The position numbers and the translations under genes were made by a program. Under the pieces are notes generated by a model, which ran no database searches, was not told the DNA's origin, and worked only from the letters and a program-made list of their open reading frames with translations. DNA of 64,000 nucleotides from Styela clava (Eukaryota > Chordata > Ascidiacea > Stolidobranchia > Styelidae), in assembly GCF_964204865.1 (NCBI RefSeq), contig NC_135257.1:4588001-4652000 (forward strand). Reading direction: 5' to 3'. Positions 61,401-64,000 of this stretch are shown one piece after another (the first letter of the stretch is position 1; each line of letters begins with the position of its first letter).

Positions 61401-64000
61401 ATACTTTGACTATTAGGTATTGATTATGCATGTAAATCATGATCTAGTTAAAATTGCTTTTAAATGCTCATCCTATATATTTTATAAGGGATGTAATAGT
61501 GGAATTCAACAATACTTATATAACTGCTGATGCTGGTGATCCAGAGAACCAAATGTATTGCATTGGATTTGGTATGTTCTTTTGTATTCAAATATTTTTT
61601 TGAATTCATTAATGATTGTGCAATTTTTACTTCATTATCCAGCATATCCTGAAAATTGTGAAAACTATTATGGTCCTCATTCTATCAAATGTTTGGAAAC
61701 AGTGTGGTTGTCTGCCAGATGTTTGGATGAAGGAAGCAAATACCCCGAAAAAAGGGATAAAATTGATTTAGCTCGTTTGGATACATTAAATATAAGGTAT
61801 GTGGTTCCAATTTTAATATTTGCTGTTTATGTTATAAAAATGAAATTTTCACATTGTTTGATTAAATTTTTTATGTATTTTAGAGAAGTGATATTTGAGT
61901 TTGACAACACTTTCATTGCTGCTGACAATGGTGAACCAAATAATCAAACTTATTGTTTTGGAATGAGTGAGCCAAAGTTTTTCTTGCTTTTTTAGTATTA
62001 TTTACCGGTATATGTTCCATATTATTTTTAGATTGTGATATTTATTATTTACCGTAAGTATTGACTTCGATTTTCTCATTTAACTCTCTCGCCGCTCGTT
62101 AGTCCATATGGGATTCTCAACGCTATTAAGTCTAGCACATGGTAACCTACTGTTAATATCGCTCTTAGCTGTTTATTGACGTAATGCCCTGATATGAGAG
62201 AAGCGATAAAACCTTCCAGCCGTGACGCAAAGTGCGAATCGTATAAATAGCGTGGATTTCAAAATCGCCTGTCAGACGTCTGAAAATGTCGACTCAGCTC
62301 AGACAGAAAATACTCCTTTATAACGACTTATTATTGCTTTAGCATGTATTTTCAGTCATACTAACTATCCCTGATCATTCCTGGCGCTGTGTTGTTTTGA
62401 TAAATATGATTTCGACTGCTCCATAGTTGGCAGAGGTATGGAGATTTTTTGTATGTAAAAAAAACGTAAAATTAATGGTAATTTTAACGCGTGAATGCGC
62501 GTATGAGATTGTTTACGTCGTTCTACGCGCATTTCCGTCGAAAAAATTTAATTTTTTTGCATTGGGGGTGGTCTGTGCAGTAATAATAAGAGCTGTGACG
62601 TCATCAGTATCGGTAATTTGACCTTGAACTTGACAATACTGTAAATACAATTGTGAATTTCAGAGTAATAACCATTTATGCTATAATAGTCGTTTCGGTA
62701 TTGTTATGTTAGGAAAAACTTGACGAAAACGTTGAAGAAAAAACTAATTAATTAGGAATTAATTATTAACCCTCTACTGTACACAGAATATCTCAAAGTC
62801 CAATTTTTTTTTTAGAAATTTTTGAAATTTTTTTGCAAAATTTTTTTTTTGAGGAGTGTGTTTTAAAGATATATTGCTGAATAGAACTCTAGCAGACGCT
62901 TTCAAAAAGCCATGATTGAAGCTTAAGGGCTTAATGGTTGACAAAAAAAAATAAGTTTAAAAATACCCATAAAATGGTCAGGGATTGGAGCGGTCGGAAG
63001 GTTAAGTACGAACATGTGTATTTTGTGTTCATGCTTTTAAATTTATGACATTGTGGAGTTTAAGATAAATATTGAACTGATCTGTTCGGTAACAACAGGT
63101 TTTGTTTCATAATATATTGGACAGCTTTTTATTATATTGATTTTTTTTAATTATTGCACAAAATTATTCATGAATTAACTCATCACTAGTTAAATCACAA
63201 GAGAATGATGCCTATGTATATGGAAATGAAGGGGAAATGTTACAAAAATATGACTTCACTTCAATTGTAGTAAAAATGTACTTTGGACTTCGTTGTTCAC
63301 CGTGTAGACTTATTATGTGAATATTTCAGTATTTCCCAAGAATTGTACAAACTATTATGGACCTCATTCAATAGCCTGTTTGGAAACTATATGGATATCT
63401 GCAAAATGTTTGTCGGAAGGAACTAAATATCCAGAGAAAAGAAATCCTTCAGATTTATCGCGATTGGATAATTTGAATATAAGGTAAACTGTCAGAAATA
63501 TTGATAGTCTTCAAACAAAATACATATGAAATGAATAAATACAGAAATGAGATTGTATTATTGCTGAGTTGATTTGTTGAATTAAATGCAGTGAAAGAAT
63601 AGGAAATTAATTTTCTAATATTATTTTTATAGAGAGGTCATTATAGAATTCAACTTCACATTTACTACTGCTGACAATGGTGATGTAGAAAATCAAACGC
63701 TTTGTCTAGGCATTGGTGAGATCTATTGCTATTTTGATTTTGTTGTTCATCGTATTCATTAATCTGTGCAGCTTGCATGGCATTACCAATTTGTAAAATC
63801 TTCCCAATTTTCAGTTTATCCTGCTAATTGTAACAATTACTATGGTCCTCACTCTGTTGAATGTCTTGAAACAATTTGGTTATCTGCACAATGCTTGGAA
63901 GAAGGAAATAAATTTCCTGTAAAAAGAGATGAAGTTGAATTGGGACGATTGGATGAATTAAATATAAGGTTTTATTAGATACATGCTTATATTTACGGCA
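34366..64000 (+). CDS. Large secreted protein: CCP modules plus 79-residue four-cysteine repeats (partial gene, 3' end outside)
   Basis: Model: candidate signal exon 34366-34462, nine six-cysteine CCP exons (36800-44110), then 23 repeat units from 44771 to beyond the window. CCP exons are symmetrical phase 1-1; repeat exons are phase 1-2 (154 bp) and 2-1 (83 bp), so every junction keeps frame. About 7.4 kb of coding sequence is visible. CCP modules mediate protein-protein contacts in complement, selectin and adhesion proteins. The 79-residue unit (consensus pieces NYYGPHSVECLETIWLSAKC, YPEKRD, LDxLNIREVILEFNNTF, ADNGD, FCLG) I cannot assign to a named family. No transmembrane segment is visible before the window ends. 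An extracellular matrix, coat, adhesion or immune-type protein is possible; function is inference. Confidence 0.85.
35426..35770 (+). mobile_element. hAT-like non-autonomous repeat, copy 2
   Basis: Starts CAGTGGTTCTCAACCTGGG and ends near AAAACCCATGG. The interior aligns with 24780-24960 (see that copy). It lies in the proposed first intron. Confidence 0.55.
36304..36346. repeat. (AAC)n/(AAT)n microsatellite
   Basis: A run of AAC triplets passes into AAT/AAC triplets. It lies in the proposed first intron. Confidence 0.9.
36800..37063 (+). CDS. CCP-like module 1 (exon)
   Basis: Acceptor TGTTTTTAG, donor GTGAGT, 264 bp, phase 1-1. Six cysteines (NKHC, VMTC, GTVC, RYHC, MQC, GAC) spaced like selectin-type CCPs, but with a long insert between the fifth and sixth. 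This is the most divergent of the nine. An in-frame ATG at 36781 lies inside the acceptor tract and is unlikely to be the start. Confidence 0.8.
37064..37918. other. Intron after CCP 1
   Basis: AT-rich intron of 855 bp; no repeat or exon recognised. Confidence 0.6.
37919..38137 (+). CDS. CCP-like module 2 (exon)
   Basis: 219 bp, acceptor CTTCACAG, donor GTGAGT, phase 1-1. Six cysteines (VFC, ELC, ALC, DFVC, VVC, AQC). The insert before the last cysteine is Asn/Pro/Gly-rich. A 68-bp intron separates it from module 3. Confidence 0.85.
38206..38430 (+). CDS. CCP-like module 3 (exon)
   Basis: 225 bp, acceptor TTTTTTTAG, donor GTAAGT, phase 1-1. Six cysteines (YDC, ESC, TTC, VTC, ISC, PSC) and a Trp-rich segment (SEWWPEPP) before the last one, where CCPs keep a conserved tryptophan. 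Sequons NTT and NVT are present. Confidence 0.87.
38431..39497. other. Intron after CCP 3
   Basis: 1,067 bp, AT-rich; short ORFs only, nothing recognised. Confidence 0.6.
39498..39728 (+). CDS. CCP-like module 4 (exon)
   Basis: 231 bp, acceptor AATTTCAG, donor GTATAA, phase 1-1. Six cysteines (VLC, FHC, LAC, LSC, LTC, PNC); GVWTSEGF supplies the conserved tryptophan before the last cysteine. Confidence 0.86.
39729..40663. other. Intron after CCP 4
   Basis: 935 bp, AT-rich, nothing recognised. Confidence 0.6.
40664..40885 (+). CDS. CCP-like module 5 (exon)
   Basis: 222 bp, acceptor TTTCAAG, donor GTAAGT, phase 1-1. Six cysteines (RVC, YSC, TEC, YHC, VVC, YPC). The usual tryptophan before the last cysteine is missing (VRVEYYPC), and the acceptor tract is weak. 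Confidence 0.84.
41154..41348 (+). CDS. CCP module 6 (exon), selectin-like
   Basis: 195 bp, acceptor TTAATTACAG, donor GTTTGT, phase 1-1. Six cysteines with the compact selectin-type spacing (EVTC, SRCNFAC, EVTC, FPDC). The DDDGNGEW block places tryptophan just before the last cysteine. Same length and pattern as module 7, 88 bp downstream, so these two probably arose by a local duplication. Confidence 0.9.
41437..41631 (+). CDS. CCP module 7 (exon), selectin-like
   Basis: 195 bp, acceptor AATTAAAG, donor GTATAT, phase 1-1. Six cysteines (VTC, LDC, SSCTFTC, ITC, PAC) and DPDDDRRGSW, paralleling module 6. Confidence 0.9.
41900..42978. mobile_element. hAT non-autonomous element, 1,079 bp
   Basis: Ends CAGGGGTGGGCAA and TTGCCCACCCCTG are perfect 13-bp inverted repeats. 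The 8-bp target duplication ATCTATAT is exact at 41892-41899 and 42979-42986. No transposase ORF. Internal CCAGCGGTTCCCAAACATTT near 42434 suggests a second hAT-like piece nested inside. It lies in the intron between CCP 7 and 8. Confidence 0.93.
43142..43345 (+). CDS. CCP module 8 (exon)
   Basis: 204 bp, acceptor ATATTTTAG, donor GTAAGA, phase 1-1. Six cysteines (ITC, VSC, SVC, ITC, VAC, SLC); AEWSREF carries the tryptophan. Same length as module 9. Confidence 0.88.
43907..44110 (+). CDS. CCP module 9 (exon)
   Basis: 204 bp, acceptor GTTTTTTAG, donor GTAAGT, phase 1-1. Six cysteines (IEC, FSC, SEC, FQC, FFC, ESC); AAWDPP precedes the last. Last CCP before the 79-residue repeats. Confidence 0.88.
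44153..44640. mobile_element. Mariner/Tc1-type non-autonomous element, 488 bp
   Basis: CAGTGATACCTCTGTA at the left and the complement of CAGTGATACATCGGTA at the right give 14 of 16 matching terminal bases. TA flanks both sides (44151-44152, 44641-44642). Located in the intron between the last CCP and the first repeat unit. Confidence 0.75.
44771..45113 (+). CDS. 79-aa repeat unit 1
   Basis: Exons 44771-44924 (154 bp) and 45031-45113 (83 bp). This is the most divergent unit: the opening Tyr-Pro is LPIEC and NYYGPH is replaced by LSGH. The second exon has QFEGLKSS in place of EFNNTF, so it lacks the sequon. All four cysteines are kept. Confidence 0.88.
45273..46979. mobile_element. hAT non-autonomous element, 1,707 bp
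   Basis: CAGGGGTCACCAAACTACGG at the left and AGTTTGGTGACCCCTG at the right are inverted repeats, with a GGCCCG-rich subterminus on both sides. Flanking octamers AATTAGAA (45265-45272) and AATTAAAA (46980-46987) differ at one base. No long ORF. Located between repeat units 1 and 2. Confidence 0.9.
47051..47366 (+). CDS. 79-aa repeat unit 2
   Basis: Exons 47051-47204 and 47284-47366. Also diverged (NLDGPHTDAC, LIAGC, CYGLG), but the pattern and lengths hold. The sequon is present as FNKT. The GD of the acidic loop is replaced by ASGID. Confidence 0.9.
47857..48287 (+). CDS. 79-aa repeat unit 3
   Basis: Exons 47857-48010 and 48205-48287. First unit close to the consensus (NYNGPHSIECLETIWLSAKC). 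Sequon FNNT; loop ADGGDED; ends CFGMG. Confidence 0.93.
48378..48531 (+). CDS. 79-aa repeat unit 4, first exon
   Basis: 154 bp. NYYGAHSIDCLKTVW with NSATC in place of LSAKC. It ends LNNKNLK, so the split codon is AA|A (Lys) rather than the usual Arg. Confidence 0.92.
48982..49064 (+). CDS. 79-aa repeat unit 4, second exon
   Basis: 83 bp after a 450-bp intron. LFNALAQSANDG replaces EFNNTFIAADNG, so the sequon is lost and the acidic loop altered; CFGIG is kept. The most altered second exon apart from unit 1. Confidence 0.9.
49156..49476 (+). CDS. 79-aa repeat unit 5
   Basis: Exons 49156-49309 and 49394-49476. NYYGSHSVDCLKTMWLSAKC; sequon FNET; loop AESGD; ends CFGMG. Confidence 0.94.
49818..50134 (+). 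CDS. 79-aa repeat unit 6
   Basis: Exons 49818-49971 and 50052-50134. KYYGSHSLECLETIWLSAKC; the second exon reads EFTNIFDA, losing the sequon. Donor GTAAGT; its last base gives a serine junction codon with unit 7. Confidence 0.94.
50387..50868. mobile_element. hAT non-autonomous element, 482 bp
   Basis: CAGGGTTTCCCAAACTGTG at the left and AAGTTTGGGAAACCCTG at the right. Exact 8-bp duplication CTCTATAG at 50379-50386 and 50869-50876. An (AT)n run lies at about 50466-50490. Located between repeat units 6 and 7. Confidence 0.94.
51016..51317 (+). CDS. 79-aa repeat unit 7
   Basis: Exons 51016-51169 and 51235-51317, separated by only 65 bp. NYYGPHALNCLNTMWLTAKC; sequon FNNT; loop AENND in place of ADNGD. 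Confidence 0.94.
51387..51985 (+). CDS. 79-aa repeat unit 8
   Basis: Exons 51387-51540 and 51903-51985. NYYGPHPVDCLKTIWFSVKC, ARLGDLDIR; sequon FNNT; ends CHGI, with histidine where others have Leu or Phe. Confidence 0.93.
52087..52439 (+). CDS. 79-aa repeat unit 9
   Basis: Exons 52087-52240 and 52357-52439. KYFGPHSLECLETMWLSARC; sequon FNYT; loop ADNGD; ends CFGI. Confidence 0.94.
52559..53075 (+). CDS. 79-aa repeat unit 10
   Basis: Exons 52559-52712 and 52993-53075. KYYGPHTVECLETIWLSVSC; sequon FNDT; loop ADGGD; ends CLGK. The intron inside this unit holds the TA-flanked element at 52739-52921. Confidence 0.94.
52739..52921. mobile_element. TA-flanked palindromic mini-element, 183 bp
   Basis: CATTTGAACCC at the left and GGGTTCAAATG at the right are perfect inverted ends, with TA on both sides (52737-52738, 52922-52923). 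The left end is doubled (ACATTTGAACCCATGT then ACATTTGAACCC), and the right end carries a mirrored variant. Mariner-type by target duplication; no coding capacity. Confidence 0.75.
53208..53517 (+). CDS. 79-aa repeat unit 11
   Basis: Exons 53208-53361 and 53435-53517. NYYGPHSVECLNTIWLSVKC; sequon FNNT; loop ADNGD; ends CLGIG. Confidence 0.95.
53654..54029 (+). CDS. 79-aa repeat unit 12
   Basis: Exons 53654-53807 and 53947-54029. NYYGPHPVECLETMWLSARC; YPMKLQ replaces YPEKRD; sequon FNAT; loop ADNGD. Confidence 0.95.
54107..54429 (+). CDS. 79-aa repeat unit 13
   Basis: Exons 54107-54260 and 54347-54429. NYYGPHQMECLKTIWLSVKC; sequon FNDT; loop ADNGD; ends CLGLG. Confidence 0.95.
54508..54661 (+). 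CDS. 79-aa repeat unit 14, first exon
   Basis: 154 bp. NYYGPHTVECLETIWLSAKC, SSDLARLDTLNIR; nearly identical in its second half to unit 13. Confidence 0.95.
55072..55154 (+). CDS. 79-aa repeat unit 14, second exon
   Basis: 83 bp after a 410-bp intron. Sequon FNET; loop ADDGD; ends CLGIG. Confidence 0.95.
55312..55415. mobile_element. hAT-like terminus in intron
   Basis: CAGTGGTTCTCAACCTTTTA followed by CCGCGTACCAC resembles hAT ends elsewhere in the window. No matching right end was found before the next exon; the stated end is arbitrary. Confidence 0.4.
55478..55856 (+). CDS. 79-aa repeat unit 15
   Basis: Exons 55478-55631 and 55774-55856. NYYGPHSIPCLTTIWYSARC; junction codon gives Asp before Tyr-Pro; sequon FNNT; loop AENGD; ends CIGFG. 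Confidence 0.94.
55962..56283 (+). CDS. 79-aa repeat unit 16
   Basis: Exons 55962-56115 and 56201-56283. NLYGPHPVECLETMWLSAKC; the second exon starts NIVVEF instead of EVILEF; sequon FNNT; loop ADNGD. Confidence 0.95.
56542..56858 (+). CDS. 79-aa repeat unit 17
   Basis: Exons 56542-56695 and 56776-56858. NYYGPHSIECLKTIWLSVKC; YPEKIS replaces YPEKRD; sequon FNDT; loop ADNGD; ends CLGIG. Confidence 0.95.
56859..57628. other. Intron between units 17 and 18
   Basis: 770 bp, AT-rich. No exon of either repeat type is visible on either strand. Confidence 0.6.
57629..57941 (+). CDS. 79-aa repeat unit 18
   Basis: Exons 57629-57782 and 57859-57941. First cysteine context PNGC; NYYGPHPIECLKTIWLSAKC; sequon FNNT; loop ADNGD. 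Confidence 0.95.
58008..58512 (+). CDS. 79-aa repeat unit 19
   Basis: Exons 58008-58161 and 58430-58512. NYYGPHPIECLETIWLAARC; sequon FNNT; loop ADNGD; ends CLGIG. Confidence 0.95.
58884..60724. mobile_element. hAT-like non-autonomous element, about 1.84 kb
   Basis: TAGAGATGTACCAATG at the left and GTAGTACATCTCTA at the right form inverted ends, with GGTATC/TATCGG-rich subterminal repeats. Flanking octamers ACTAGGAC and ATAAGGAC match at 6 of 8. A 94-codon ORF at 59380-59664 shows no motif I know. Located between units 19 and 20. Confidence 0.7.
61263..61571 (+). CDS. 79-aa repeat unit 20
   Basis: Exons 61263-61416 and 61489-61571. NYYGSHSVECLKTIWFFVQC; LTIR in place of LNIR; sequon FNNT; loop ADAGD; ends CIGFG. 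The acceptor of the second exon (TTTATAAG) is weak, but exon length and frame require it. Confidence 0.92.
61643..61966 (+). CDS. 79-aa repeat unit 21
   Basis: Exons 61643-61796 and 61884-61966. NYYGPHSIKCLETVWLSARC; EFDNTF loses the sequon by Asn to Asp; loop ADNGE; ends CFGM. Donor GTGAGC. Confidence 0.94.
62084..63001. mobile_element. piggyBac-type (TTAA) non-autonomous element, about 0.92 kb
   Basis: TTAA at 62080-62083 and 63002-63005. The left end (CTCTCTCGCCGCTC) and reverse-complemented right end (CCTTCCGACCGCTC) are similar inverted termini. No transposase. Its ends differ from the element at 952, so it is another family. Located between units 21 and 22. Confidence 0.6.
63330..63715 (+). 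CDS. 79-aa repeat unit 22
   Basis: Exons 63330-63483 and 63633-63715. VFPKNC-type opening, NYYGPHSIACLETIWISAKC; sequon FNFT; loop ADNGD; ends CLGIG. Confidence 0.94.
63815..63968 (+). CDS. 79-aa repeat unit 23, first exon (gene continues)
   Basis: 154 bp with donor AG|GTTTTA. NYYGPHSVECLETIWLSAQC. Its 83-bp partner and the rest of the gene lie beyond the right edge. Confidence 0.93.

Noticed and set aside
56859-63329. Hidden or degenerate extra repeat units in the long introns (56859-57628, 58513-61262, 61967-63329)
   Set aside because: I looked for NYYG/IWLS and EFNxTF-type exons on both strands and saw none; most of the length is explained by inserted elements.

Overview
The window is eukaryotic: about two-thirds AT, with GT-AG introns, no operons, and mobile elements in every non-coding stretch. 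Secreted six-cysteine CCP (sushi) modules, single-exon phase 1-1 modules, short introns and a mix of BEL/Pao, Ty3/gypsy, hAT-, piggyBac- and mariner-type elements fit an invertebrate animal. An ascidian tunicate is my best guess from general impression only; no single gene proves it.

Region 1 (about 0.9-17.5 kb) is a retrotransposon landing zone. A BEL/Pao element (890-11718, 5-bp target duplication CTGAC) carries gag and pol broken by many small indels. A 359-bp segment of pol has been re-inserted into its integrase. Its 5' LTR was later split by a TTAA-flanked, piggyBac-type non-autonomous element (952-3413), which itself contains a long inverted repeat. A Ty3/gypsy element of the Mag/K02A2.6 type (12423-17518, target duplication GTAGT) follows. 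It has nearly identical LTRs but a broken gag-pol, and part of its 5' LTR plus primer site is tandemly duplicated. It lies beside a fragment of a YqaJ-type exonuclease domain.

Region 2 (about 17.5-34.2 kb) has no gene I can defend. It holds hAT-type termini, a short tandem repeat, SINE-like tails, a gypsy gag scrap and a decayed L1/Tx1-like LINE fragment.

Region 3 (about 34.4 kb to the right edge, + strand) is one large multi-exon gene running out of the window. A candidate signal-peptide exon is followed by nine single-exon six-cysteine CCP modules of the selectin type. Then come at least 23 tandem copies of a 79-residue, four-cysteine repeat that I cannot assign to a named family. Each complete copy is split over one 154-bp exon and one 83-bp exon with invariant phases (1-2, then 2-1). 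The 23 first exons and 22 second exons in view keep these exact lengths. Most copies carry an N-glycosylation sequon at the same place. About 7.4 kb of coding sequence is visible (roughly 2,470 residues), and the 3' end is missing. The predicted product is a very long, disulfide-rich, probably glycosylated extracellular protein. At least seven TIR elements from three superfamilies sit in its introns without touching an exon.

The repeat array is the best candidate for something undescribed. The rest is mobile-element archaeology, with several informative nested or duplicated structures.
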